Assembly (NCBI RefSeq): GCF_026625845.1
Contig: NZ_CP113066.1
Location: 744,001 to 808,000 of the forward strand
Source of the DNA: Agrococcus sp. SL85
GTDB lineage: Bacteria > Actinomycetota > Actinomycetes > Actinomycetales > Microbacteriaceae
Length of the DNA stretch: 64,000 nt
Reading direction: 5' to 3'
Part shown: one piece after another, positions 44,584-54,473 of the stretch
Position numbering within the stretch: position 1 is the stretch's first letter
Layout of the letters: every line of letters starts with the position of its first letter
Notes under the pieces: model-generated
Database searches by the model: none
Told to the model about the DNA's origin: nothing
Seen by the model: only the letters and a program-made list of their open reading frames with translations
Translations under genes and position numbers: made by a program

Positions 44584-45198
44584 ATGCCCGATCCGAGCAC
44601 CATGCGCGGCGCGAGCCCGGCGGCGGCCGAGATCCCCGACCTCGCGACGATGCCGGACGCCGCCCGCCGCATCGCGGCCGCGGCCGAGGCGCTGTTCTAC
44701 GAGCGCGGCATCACGGCCGTCGGCGTCGACCGCATCGCCGAGGCGAGCGGCGTGACGAAGCGCACGCTCTACGACCGCTTCGGCTCGAAGGACGTGCTCG
44801 TCGCCGTGTACCTCACCGAGCGCGACCGCCGCTGGCGGGCGCTCGTCGAGGAGGCTGTGGCGGCTGCGCCCGACACCCACGCCGCGCTGCTCGCGCCCTT
44901 CGATGCGCTGGAGAGGTGGATGGGCGGCACCGCGCGCGGCTGCGCCTTCGTGAACGCCCTCGCCGAGCTGCCCGACGCCTCGCACCCCGGTCGCGCCGTG
45001 ATCCTCGAGCAGAAGCGGTGGCTCGAGGCCAGGCTGTGCGCGCTCGCCACGGCCGCAGGCGCATCCGACGCCGCGACCCTCGCCGCCCGGCTGCTCGTGC
45101 TGCACGAGGGCGCGCTCGCGACGCAGCCGCTCGACCTCGGCACGCTGCCCGTGGTGCAGGCGCTCGCGCGCGAGCTCGTCGACCGCGCGCTCGCCTGA
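44584..45198 (+). CDS. TetR-family transcriptional regulator
   Basis: 204 residues. HTH at about residues 26-72 ('YERGITAVGVDRIAEASGVTKRTLYDRFGSKDVL'), C-terminal TetR ligand domain with 'RGCAFVNALAELPD', as in the TetR_C group found next to oxidoreductases. ATG at 44584 with GAAGGAG. Two operators lie in the shared promoter region; likely autorepressor and repressor of the divergent dehydrogenase. Confidence 0.88.
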   Translation: MPDPSTMRGASPAAAEIPDLATMPDAARRIAAAAEALFYERGITAVGVDRIAEASGVTKRTLYDRFGSKDVLVAVYLTERDRRWRALVEEAVAAAPDTHAALLAPFDALERWMGGTARGCAFVNALAELPDASHPGRAVILEQKRWLEARLCALATAAGASDAATLAARLLVLHEGALATQPLDLGTLPVVQALARELVDRALA

Positions 45199-45217
45199 GC
45201 TCGACCGCGCAGCCCCC

Positions 45218-45334
45218 CTGACCCCGTCCGGCCGCACGTGCGTGGTCGCTTCGCGCCCACATGCGGCCCGGAACCGGGCGCGAAGCGACCACCCCCGGGG
45301 CGGGAGGTGACCACACCCGGGGGCGCGGGGTCAG
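45218..45334. repeat. Intergenic inverted-repeat element with GTGGTCGC arms
   Basis: Bounded by CTGACCCCG (45218-45226) and its complement CGGGGTCAG (45326-45334). Inside, GTGGTCGCTTCGCGCCC (45242-45258) is perfectly complementary to 45276-45292. A third GTGGTC-type arm is at about 45307-45314. The right end covers the stop codon of the isomerase. Not coding; may act as a transcription terminator. Compare 24791-24893. Confidence 0.6.
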
Positions 45335-46200
45335 TGGAGGGCGATCGTCTCCACCGCGCGCAGCTGGTCGCGGATGAAGCGGTTGGCGTGGGCGGCGAGG
45401 TCGTCGGAGTCGTCCCAGAGGTTCCGCCAGATGCCGAGCGTGTTCGAGAGCGAGGCCGAGACCACCGCGCTCGAGAACGACTCGAACACGATCGGGCCGT
45501 CGTAGCCGAGCCGCGAGAGGCCGCGGAAGAACGACGGGAAGTCGACGGATCCCGTGCCGAGGTAGCCGCGGTGGCTCTCGCCGATGTGCACGTACCTGAG
45601 GCGCTCGCCGGCGTCGAGCACGGGCTCGAGCATCCCCGACTCCTCGATGTTCATGTGGTACGTGTCGAGGTGCAGGTGCACGTTGGGGTGGCCGACCTCC
45701 TCGAGGAAGCGCAGGCCGCCGCGCGCCGTGTTCATGATGTTCGTCTCGTAGCGGTTCACGACCTCGAGCGAGAGCGTGACGCCCGCCTGCTGCGCGCGCT
45801 CGCCGAGCCGAGCGAGCGCCGAGGCCGAGGCCGCGCGGTTCGCGGCCGTCGCCGGCTGCACGTACTTCTGCATCGCCGAGAAGATGACGCCGCACAGGTG
45901 GGCGCCGCCCGCCTCGGCGACGACGTCGATCGCGCGCGCCAGCAGGTCCTCCCCCGCCCGGCTCACCGCGGTGTCCTCGCTCGAGAGGTCGTGCGCGGCG
46001 TCGAGGCCGAGCGACGAGGTCATCGCGACGCCGTGGTCGCCGAGGATGCGCGCGACGAGCGCGCCGTCGATCTCGTAGGGGTCCATGAGGGGCAGCTCGA
46101 GCAGGTCGAAGCCCGCCCGCTGGGTGCCGGCGATGGCGGTCTGGATGCCCGCCTCGTCGAACGTGCCGGTGAAGACGAGGCCGTGGACGCCGATCTGCAT
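45331..46200 (-). CDS. Ketose 3-epimerase-like TIM-barrel protein (D-tagatose/D-psicose 3-epimerase family)
   Basis: 289 residues. 'LLELPLMDPYEIDGALVARIL', 'LSLEVVNRYETNIMNTA' (metal Glu and neighbours), 'LHLDTYHMNIEE' (Asp, His) and 'FESFSS' (Glu) are in the order and spacing of the ketose 3-epimerases. It epimerises C3 of ketoses such as fructose, tagatose or rhamnulose. Last gene of the transporter operon, 38 bases after the aldolase. Confidence 0.85.
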   Translation of the reverse strand: MQIGVHGLVFTGTFDEAGIQTAIAGTQRAGFDLLELPLMDPYEIDGALVARILGDHGVAMTSSLGLDAAHDLSSEDTAVSRAGEDLLARAIDVVAEAGGAHLCGVIFSAMQKYVQPATAANRAASASALARLGERAQQAGVTLSLEVVNRYETNIMNTARGGLRFLEEVGHPNVHLHLDTYHMNIEESGMLEPVLDAGERLRYVHIGESHRGYLGTGSVDFPSFFRGLSRLGYDGPIVFESFSSAVVSASLSNTLGIWRNLWDDSDDLAAHANRFIRDQLRAVETIALH

Positions 46201-46238
46201 GGGGAGCTCCTTCGCTCAGGGGGTGGTGGATGCGCGGC

Positions 46239-47003
46239 TCAGCGGCCGGCGAGGGCCGCGCGGCGCACGTCCTCGTCCTCGCGGCCGTCGATGCGGTCGA
46301 CGACCGCGTCGGGGAGGAAGGCGGGCTCGCCCGCGGCGAGCGCGCCCGCGAGGACGCGCGCGACCTTGTCGGCCATCTCGGTGATGCGCAGGCACTCCGC
46401 GGGGTCGTCGCCGATCGCGAACATGCCGTGGCTCTGCAGCCAGACGAGCTTCGGCAGCGCGCGGTGGCGGTCGGCGAAGGCGCGCAGCTCGTGCCGCATG
46501 AGGCGGCCGAGGCCGAGGCCCGGGTCGACGTAGGGCACGAGCAGCGTCTGCGCGCCGAGCACCACGACCTGGTCGGGGAAGAGCGCGCCCGCGGCGAGCA
46601 GCGGCGCCCGGTCGGAGCAGAGGATGCCGTTGGCCGAGATCGGATGCGTGTGGCACGCGGCCGCGGCGCCGGAGGTGAGCACGACCGCGTGCAGCAGCGC
46701 CTCGACGCTCGGGCGCTTCGCCGTCGGGTCGACGCGGGAGGCGAGCAGCGCCTCGGCGACGCGCGCGTCGCCCTCGCCGCCCTCGAAGGCGCGCGGGTCG
46801 TCGAGCAGCTCGAGGATGGGCGCGAAGCGGCACTCGACGAGGTCGTCGGCGCCCGCCGAGGCCATCGACGAGCCCGTCGCCTTCACGAGCATCCGCTCGT
46901 CGTCGATGCGAGCCGAGACGTTGCCCTCGGCGAGGATCACGAGCTCGCGGCGCGGCTCGCCCACGGCGTGCGCGAGCGCGAGCAGCGCCTCGGCGACGCT
47001 CAT
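46239..47003 (-). CDS. Class II aldolase/adducin family protein
   Basis: 254 residues. 'LAEGNVSARI' and 'HTHPISANGILCSD' (zinc His pair), plus 'WLQSHGMFAIGDDP' (third His), mark the L-fuculose/L-rhamnulose-phosphate aldolase fold. ATG overlaps the permease stop. It lies in a rhamnose importer operon while the divergent operon already carries a full-length bifunctional aldolase, so it may cleave another ketose phosphate or be a decarboxylase such as the OtnC type. Confidence 0.85.
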   Translation of the reverse strand: MSVAEALLALAHAVGEPRRELVILAEGNVSARIDDERMLVKATGSSMASAGADDLVECRFAPILELLDDPRAFEGGEGDARVAEALLASRVDPTAKRPSVEALLHAVVLTSGAAAACHTHPISANGILCSDRAPLLAAGALFPDQVVVLGAQTLLVPYVDPGLGLGRLMRHELRAFADRHRALPKLVWLQSHGMFAIGDDPAECLRITEMADKVARVLAGALAAGEPAFLPDAVVDRIDGREDEDVRRAALAGR

Positions 47004-48154
47004 CGGGAGCGCCCCGCCGCGGTGCCCGGCACGGCGGCGGGCCTCGTGAGCCCTGTGGTCCTGCGCCGCACGGATGCGTTCGCGAGCAGCGAGGCGCCGA
47101 GCAGCACGACGCCGAGCGCGAGCAGCTGCGCCTGGGCGCCCTCGTTGCCGGGCACGACGAGCAGGATCGAGGCGTTGAGCCACACGATGAGCAGCGCTGC
47201 GAGCAGGATGCCCGAGAGCCGGCCGATGCCGCCCGTGATGGCGACGCCGCCGAGCACCGCGATGGTGATGGCCGGCAGCGCCATGCCGCTGCCGCTCGTG
47301 CCGGCGTCGGGCCTCGCGGAGGCGAACTGCGCCACGGTGTACACGCCCACGAGGCCCGAGATCGCGCCCGAGGCGACGTAGGCGAGCATGCGCGTGCGGC
47401 GGGTGTCGATGCCCGCCCACTGCGCGGCGGTGTCGTTCGTGCCGATCGCGTAGAGCTTCCGGCCGTAGGACGTGCGGTTCAGGACGAACCACGCGACGAC
47501 CGCGACCGGCAGCAGGAACGTGAAGACGCCGAGCGGCACGAGCGGCAGCGTCGCGCCGATCACGGGCAGCTCGATCGCCTTCGCGGCGTCGTAGAACTGC
47601 GAGATCTCGGGGCCCGAGACCGGCTTCTGGTCGCTCACGACGAGCGCGATGGAGCGGTAGGCGTAGAAGGTCGCGAGCGTCGTGATGAGCGCGGGGTAGC
47701 CGAGGTAGGCGGTGAGCACGCCGTTCACGGCGCCCAGGAGCGCCCCGAGGGCGACGGCGAGCAGGATCGAGGCCGCGAGCGGCAGCATCGCCTGCTGGTA
47801 CAGCATCGCGAAGGCGATGCCGGTGAGCGAGACCATCGAGCCGACCGAGAGGTCGATGCCGCCGCGGCCCGAGGTGATCACGAAGAGCTCCGCGAGCGCG
47901 AGCAGCGCGAGCGGCACGTAGGCGATGAGGGTCGCGGCGAGGTAGTCGCTGTTGAAGTCGCCGCGCGTGGCGCCGACGCCGTCGAGGATCGACATGACGA
48001 CGACGAGCAGGATGATGAGCCCGAGCAGCAGCGTCGCGCGCTCCTTGAGCCCGCCGCCGGCGAGCCATGCACGTGCGCGGCTCGCGGCCGAGGGACGCTC
48101 GGGCGTCGGTGCCTCGTTGCGGCCGCCCTTCGGGGCGGTGTCGACGGCGGTCAT
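47000..48154 (-). CDS. Sugar ABC transporter permease (RhaQ-like)
   Basis: 384 residues with about nine hydrophobic segments; BPD_transp_2 type, as in ribose and rhamnose importers ('GGIDLSVGSMVSLTGIAFAML', 'NDTAAQWAGIDTRRTRMLAYV', 'GGIGRLSGILLAALLIVW'). A charged N-terminal extension of about 40 residues precedes the first helix. ATG overlaps the first permease stop. Confidence 0.9.
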   Translation of the reverse strand: MTAVDTAPKGGRNEAPTPERPSAASRARAWLAGGGLKERATLLLGLIILLVVVMSILDGVGATRGDFNSDYLAATLIAYVPLALLALAELFVITSGRGGIDLSVGSMVSLTGIAFAMLYQQAMLPLAASILLAVALGALLGAVNGVLTAYLGYPALITTLATFYAYRSIALVVSDQKPVSGPEISQFYDAAKAIELPVIGATLPLVPLGVFTFLLPVAVVAWFVLNRTSYGRKLYAIGTNDTAAQWAGIDTRRTRMLAYVASGAISGLVGVYTVAQFASARPDAGTSGSGMALPAITIAVLGGVAITGGIGRLSGILLAALLIVWLNASILLVVPGNEGAQAQLLALGVVLLGASLLANASVRRRTTGLTRPAAVPGTAAGRSR

Positions 48155-49169
48155 GCGCGCCTCCTGGCTCGCTCGCGGATGAGGTCGGTGCCGACGGCGA
48201 TCAGGATGAAGATGCCGACGAAGAGGAAGCCGAGCTGGGTGGGCCAGCCGAGCTGGGTGACGCCCGAGACGACGGTCTGCACGAGGATCGCGCCGAGCAG
48301 GGTGCCCACGACGCTGCCGCGGCCGCCGAGGATCGAGGTGCCGCCGATGACGACGGCGGCGATGACCTGCAGCTCCTTGCCCGAGCCCACCGACTGGTCG
48401 AGGCTCGAGGTCCCGGTGGCGATGACCATGCAGGCGGCGAGGCCCGCGAGCGCGCCGGTGACCGCGTAGACCCAGAGGAGGCGCGGCTGCACCTTGATGC
48501 CCGCGAGGCGCGCGGCGTTCTGGTTGCCGCCGATCGCGTAGAGGCTGCGGCCGGCCTTCGCGTAGCGCAGGAACCACCACGCCGCTGCGACGGCGACGAC
48601 CGCGATCGCGAACGAGTGGGGCACGCCGAGCGTGGAGCCCTCGGCGCCGCGGCCGAAGAAGTCGAGCGTGCCGGGGATGCCGTTGACGGTCGAGGAGTCG
48701 AACACCCGCAGGCCCAGCCACTGGAAGAGGTTCGCGGTGCCGAAGGTGATGATGATCGGGTGCACGCGGCCGTAGGCGATGAGCGCGCCGTTCAGCGCGC
48801 CGAGCGCGGTGCCGATGACGACCGCGAGCAGCACGGCGACGATCGCGGGCACGTCGGCGGCGACGATGACGCGCGCGGTGACGACCGCCGAGACCATGAT
48901 CATGGCCGCGACCGACACGTCGATCCCGGCGGTGATGATCACGAAGGTCATGCCGACGCCGATGAGCGCGATCGGCGCCACCTGCACGAGCAGCGGCCCG
49001 ATCGAGCCGGGCGTGAGGAACGCGGGCGTGAAGATGCCCAGCAGCACCCACAGCACCACGAGCACGCCGAGCAGCACGAGCTCCTGGCCCGTGACGACCG
49101 GCGGCAGGATGCGGCGCAGGCTCAGCCGCTCGGGGGCGCCGCGCTCGGGGGCGGGCGCGGTGGTGGCGC

Positions 49170-49173
<4 letters not shown>
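48151..49173 (-). CDS. Sugar ABC transporter permease (RhaP-like)
   Basis: 340 residues, BPD_transp_2 type, with 'TAGIDVSVAAMIMVSAVVTA' and 'NQNAARLAGIKVQPRLLWVYA' in the family positions. It pairs with the permease downstream to form the membrane channel. Its ATG overlaps the ATPase stop (49170-49173). Confidence 0.9.
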
Positions 49174-50747
<1,574 letters not shown>

Positions 50748-50797
50748 GGTGCTCCTCGTCGGCGTCGTCGCCGGTCCGGGTCGTGCTGGGGGTGGTG

Positions 50798-50830
50798 GCG
50801 CGGGAGCCCCGATGGCCGAGGCCCCCGCGC
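50798..50830 (-). terminator. Imperfect hairpin after the binding-protein gene
   Basis: Arms around 50798-50811 and 50816-50830 pair with two mismatches, 15 bases after the stop of the rhaS-like gene. Like the hairpin after dctP, it may stabilise the upstream message inside the operon. Confidence 0.4.
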
Positions 50831-50844
50831 GACCGGTGGGGCGA

Positions 50845-51894
50845 TCAGTAGTCGTAGTCGCCCGCGTTGTCGGCCGTGAAGACCGTGGGCGGGCCGAGCA
50901 GCAGCTCGCCCGTCGCCTCGTCGTACGTCGCGCCCGCGGCGGTGTCGAGCCCGATCGAGCTCGTGTCGCCGAGGTCGCCGTCGTTCGCCAGCTGCACGCC
51001 GGCCCAGCCGGTGAGGTAGCCGAGCGCCTCGACGTCCCACAGGATGGAGCCGCTCGACGAGCCCGACTCGAGGTACGGCAGCATCGAGGCCGGCGTGCCG
51101 AGGCCCACCGTGAACACCTCGCCGATGCGGCCCGCGTCCTCGACGGCCTGCGCGACGCCCGGCGCCGACGACGTGCACTCGCCCACGAGCCCCGTGAGGT
51201 CGGGGTTCGAGTTCATGAGGTCGGTCGCCATCTGCGTGGCCATGGCCTGGTCCTCGCCGGCGTAGACGACGTCGACGATCTCGGCGTCGGGGTACTCCGA
51301 GGCCGTGTACGCCTCCTGCACCTCGATCCACGCGTTGAGGTTCGCCGCGGTCTCGCCGCAGGAGACGATCGCGTACTTGCCCGAGCCGCCCATGGCCTCG
51401 AGCAGCGAGTCGGTGAGCGCCTCGCCGATGCCCTGCGTGGAGGCCTGGTTGACGAAGACCTCGCGCACGGAGTCGGGCGCGTCGGTGTCGGTCGTGGCCA
51501 CGTGGATGCCGGCCGCCTGCGCCTCCTCGAGCAGCGGCGCCATCGAGTTCGGGTCGTTCGGGGCGACGAAGAGCACGTCGACGCCCTGCTGGATGAACGA
51601 GCGCACGATGTCGGCCTGCGCGGCCGCGTCGGCGGTCGTGGGGCCCTGGTACAGCCACTCGAAGCCGAGCTCCTCGGCCGCCTGCTGGCCGCCGGTGTTC
51701 ATGGCCTCGAAGTAGGGGATGCCCTGCAGCTTGGGCACGAAGGCGATGGTGAGGCCCTCGGCGGTGCCGCCGCCCTCGGTGGCACCCGGCTCCGCCGAGC
51801 TGCCCGTGTCGTTGCGCGAGGTGCAGCCGGCCAGCACGACGGCTGCGGCCGCCGAGAGCGCCAGTGCACCCGCGATCCTGCGTGAGATCTTCAT
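50845..51894 (-). CDS. Sugar ABC transporter substrate-binding lipoprotein (RhaS-like)
   Basis: 349 residues. Lipoprotein signal MKISRRIAGALALSAAAAVV ending in LAGC (Cys at residue 23), then the periplasmic-binding-protein-1 fold: 'LTIAFVPKLQGIPYFEAMNT' opens it, 'GVDVLFVAPNDPNSMAPLLEEAQ' and 'TAGATYDEATGELLLGPPTVF' match the AI-2/rhamnose group. It feeds rhamnose or a similar deoxysugar to the importer. ATG overlaps the DeoR stop (51891-51894). Confidence 0.9.
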   Translation of the reverse strand: MKISRRIAGALALSAAAAVVLAGCTSRNDTGSSAEPGATEGGGTAEGLTIAFVPKLQGIPYFEAMNTGGQQAAEELGFEWLYQGPTTADAAAQADIVRSFIQQGVDVLFVAPNDPNSMAPLLEEAQAAGIHVATTDTDAPDSVREVFVNQASTQGIGEALTDSLLEAMGGSGKYAIVSCGETAANLNAWIEVQEAYTASEYPDAEIVDVVYAGEDQAMATQMATDLMNSNPDLTGLVGECTSSAPGVAQAVEDAGRIGEVFTVGLGTPASMLPYLESGSSSGSILWDVEALGYLTGWAGVQLANDGDLGDTSSIGLDTAAGATYDEATGELLLGPPTVFTADNAGDYDY

Positions 51895-52732
51895 CGATGC
51901 TCCTTCTGGGTGTGGCGTCGGGAGGCAGACGCGCCCCGCGCCGGGACCGGCGCCGTGCCGGTCGTCTGGTCGTCGCCGAGCGGGACGCGGTCGACGGCGA
52001 CGCCGACGCCCTCCCACTGCGCGACGAAGTCGTCGTCGGCGGCCTCGTCGGTGATGAGGCTCGTGACCTGCTCGGGCGTCGCGAAGGTGTGGAGCGCGAA
52101 GCCGGTGGTCTTGCTCGAGTCGAAGAGGGCGTGGACGCGGTCGCTCATCGCGACGAGCGCCTGCTTGGCGAGCGCCTCGTCGGAGGCGAGCTCGAGCAGG
52201 CCGCGCTCGGGCGAGAGCCCGACGACGCCGACGAAGGCGGTGCGGATGCGGCCGCGGCCGGCGAGGGCGTCGCCGATCGAGCCCACGAGGCCGCTCGACT
52301 CGCGGCGGAGGGTGCCGCCGGGCATGACGATCCGGGCGGTCGAGCGCTCGGCGAGCATCGTGGCGGTCGGCAGCGACTGCGTGATGACCACGAGGCCCTG
52401 GCGCGAGACGAGCTCGAGCGCGAGGTGGTGCGAGGTCGAGGAGGTGTCGAGCGCGATGACGTCGCCGTCCTCGACGAGCTCGGCGGCGCGGCGCGCGATG
52501 GCGCGCTTCGCCTCGGCCGCGGTGCGCATGCGGTCGACGAACGCGCCCTCGTCGCGGCGCTCGGGGGCAGCGCGCCGCCGCGGGTGCGGCGGAGCAGCTG
52601 CGCGCGCTCGAGCGCGTCGAGGTCCTTGCGGATCGTGACCTCGGAGACGCCGAGGTCGCGGGCGAGGTCGGCGACCGCCACGGATCCTCTCGCGCCGAGC
52701 GCGTCGAGGATGTGCGCATCCCGATCGACCAC
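51891..52732 (-). pseudogene. DeoR-family regulator of the rhamnose genes, apparent frameshift in a homopolymer
   Basis: Start taken as the GTG at 52732 (AAGGAG site; an ATG at 52771 is the alternative). The N-terminus is a DeoR helix-turn-helix ('LGVSEVTIRKDLDALERAQL'), ending in 'LLRRTRGGALPP'. A run of five G on the plus strand (52563-52567) should hold six or three for the frame to continue. The other frame runs from 'MRTAAEAKRAIARRAAEL' through the sugar-phosphate-binding domain to the stop. First gene of the importer operon, divergent from the rhamnose enzymes, so likely regulates both. Confidence 0.78.
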
Positions 52733-52771
52733 GGTGACTCCTTCGTCCCTGTTGACGGCGACAGTACGCAT

Positions 52772-52845
52772 ACGAAACTCCGATCGCAACACTCCGATAC
52801 CAATTCGTAACCTAATCACTTGCGTTCGAAAGTCGGAGGCGGCAT
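52772..52845. promoter_or_regulatory. Divergent regulatory region for the rhamnose operons
   Basis: The 135-base gap contains CGATCGGAGT-like and TTCGAAAGTCGGAG-like repeats on both strands (about 52774-52803 and 52824-52838), suggesting a DeoR operator. Lower GC than the genes; no clear -35/-10 pair can be assigned. Confidence 0.45.
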
Positions 52846-52906
52846 GCTGGGCCGCGCGAGCATCCGATGGCGGAGGCCGCGACGACGTCGAGGAGGACGC
52901 GGGCAG

Positions 52907-53284
52907 ATGGGCGAGACCACCGGTCGGCAGGCGCTGCATCCCGTGTGCTTCCGCCTCCGCGTGCGCCCCGAGCTCGTCGACGAGTACCGCGAGCGCCACG
53001 CCGCCGTCTGGCCCGAGATGCTCGAGGCGCTGGCCGAGACCGGCTGGCACGACTACCGGATCTTCGTCGCCGACGACGGCACGTGCATCGGCACGCTCCG
53101 CACCGCCGACCTCGACGCCTCGCTCGCCGGCATGGCCGCGCGCGAGGTCAACGCGCGCTGGCAGGCCGCGATGCGGCCCTTCTTCGCGGGGCTCGAGCGG
53201 CCCGCCGACGAGTCCTTCGAGCTCATCCCCCTCGCCTTCGACCTCGACGCGCAGCGCGCGGCCGCCGCCGCGGCGCGCGGCTGA
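52907..53284 (+). CDS. rhaM: L-rhamnose mutarotase
   Basis: 125 residues. 'HPVCFRLRVRPELVDEYRERHAAVWPEML' and 'ETGWHDYRIFVADDGTCIGTLR' match the RhaM family, which interconverts alpha- and beta-rhamnose. The ATG has an AGGAGG site 11 bases away; an ATG further up would add an Arg-rich tail. First gene of the rhamnose enzyme operon. Confidence 0.9.
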   Translation: MGETTGRQALHPVCFRLRVRPELVDEYRERHAAVWPEMLEALAETGWHDYRIFVADDGTCIGTLRTADLDASLAGMAAREVNARWQAAMRPFFAGLERPADESFELIPLAFDLDAQRAAAAAARG

Positions 53285-53310
53285 CGCCCCCACCGACGAC
53301 AGGAGCGACC

Positions 53311-54471
53311 ATGGCCGTCACCCCCACGAGCGCCGAGCTCGACCGCCTCCGGATCGAGGTGCCCAGCTGGGCCTACGGCAACTCCGGCACGCGCTTCCGC
53401 GTCTTCGGCACGCCCGGCACCCCGCGCGACCCCTTCGAGAAGGTCGCCGACGCCGCGCAGGTGCACGCGCACACCGGCCTCGCGCCCACCGTCGCCCTCC
53501 ACATCCCGTGGGACCTCGTCGACGACTGGGGCGCGCTCCGCCGCCACGCGGAGGACCTGGGCGTGGCGCTCGGCACCATCAACTCGAACACCTTCCAGGA
53601 CGACGACTACAAGCTCGGCTCGCTCACGCACGTCGAGCCGCGCGTGCGCCGGAAGGCGATCGACCACCACCTGCGGTGCATCGACGTGATGCGCCGGACG
53701 GGCTCGCGCGACCTGAAGGTCTGGCTCGCCGACGGCACGAACTACCCCGGCCAGGACTCGATCCGCGAGCGCCAGGACCGGCTGGCCGAGTCGCTCGCCG
53801 AGATCTACGCGGCGCTCGACCCCGAGCACCGGATGGTGCTCGAGTACAAGTTCTTCGAGCCGGCGTTCTACCACACCGACATCCCCGACTGGGGGACGAG
53901 CTACGTGCACTGCGCCGCCCTCGGCGAGCAGGCGAAGGTCGTGCTCGACACCGGCCACCACGCGCCCGGCACGAACATCGAGTTCATCGTCGCCCAGCTG
54001 CTGCGGCTCGGGAAGCTCGGCGCCTTCGACTTCAACTCGCGCTTCTACGCCGACGACGACCTCATGGTCGGTGCGGCCGACCCGTTCCAGCTCTTCCGCA
54101 TCGTCGTCGAGCTCATCGCGGGCGGCGGCTACGGCGACCCCGACGTGCAGCTCGTGCTCGACCAGTGCCACAACATCGAGGCGAAGGTGCCGGGCCAGAT
54201 CCGCTCGGTGCTCAACGTGCAGGAGGCCGTCGCGAAGGCGCTCTCGCTCGACACCGCGGCGCTCGCCGACGCGCGCCGCGCAGGCGACGTGCTGCTCGCG
54301 AACGAGGTGCTCATGGACGCCTACGCCACCGACGTGCGCCCGCTGCTCGCCGAGCACCGCGCGTCGAAGGGGCTGCCGGAGGACCCGATGCGGGCGTTCC
54401 TCGCCTCGGGCTACCTCGAGCGCATCGCCGAGGAGCGCCAGGGCGGCGTCCAGGCCGGATGGGGGGCGTGA
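53311..54471 (+). CDS. rhaI: L-rhamnose isomerase
   Basis: 386 residues of the Pseudomonas-type rhamnose isomerase group, not the RhaA type. 'RMVLEYKFFEPAFYHTDIPDW', 'VVLDTGHHAPGTNIEF' and 'FNSRFYADDDLMVGAADPFQL' carry the metal-binding Glu, Asp and His. Converts L-rhamnose to L-rhamnulose. ATG with ACAGGAG. 26 bases after rhaM. Confidence 0.92.
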   Translation: MAVTPTSAELDRLRIEVPSWAYGNSGTRFRVFGTPGTPRDPFEKVADAAQVHAHTGLAPTVALHIPWDLVDDWGALRRHAEDLGVALGTINSNTFQDDDYKLGSLTHVEPRVRRKAIDHHLRCIDVMRRTGSRDLKVWLADGTNYPGQDSIRERQDRLAESLAEIYAALDPEHRMVLEYKFFEPAFYHTDIPDWGTSYVHCAALGEQAKVVLDTGHHAPGTNIEFIVAQLLRLGKLGAFDFNSRFYADDDLMVGAADPFQLFRIVVELIAGGGYGDPDVQLVLDQCHNIEAKVPGQIRSVLNVQEAVAKALSLDTAALADARRAGDVLLANEVLMDAYATDVRPLLAEHRASKGLPEDPMRAFLASGYLERIAEERQGGVQAGWGA

Positions 54472-54473
54472 GC

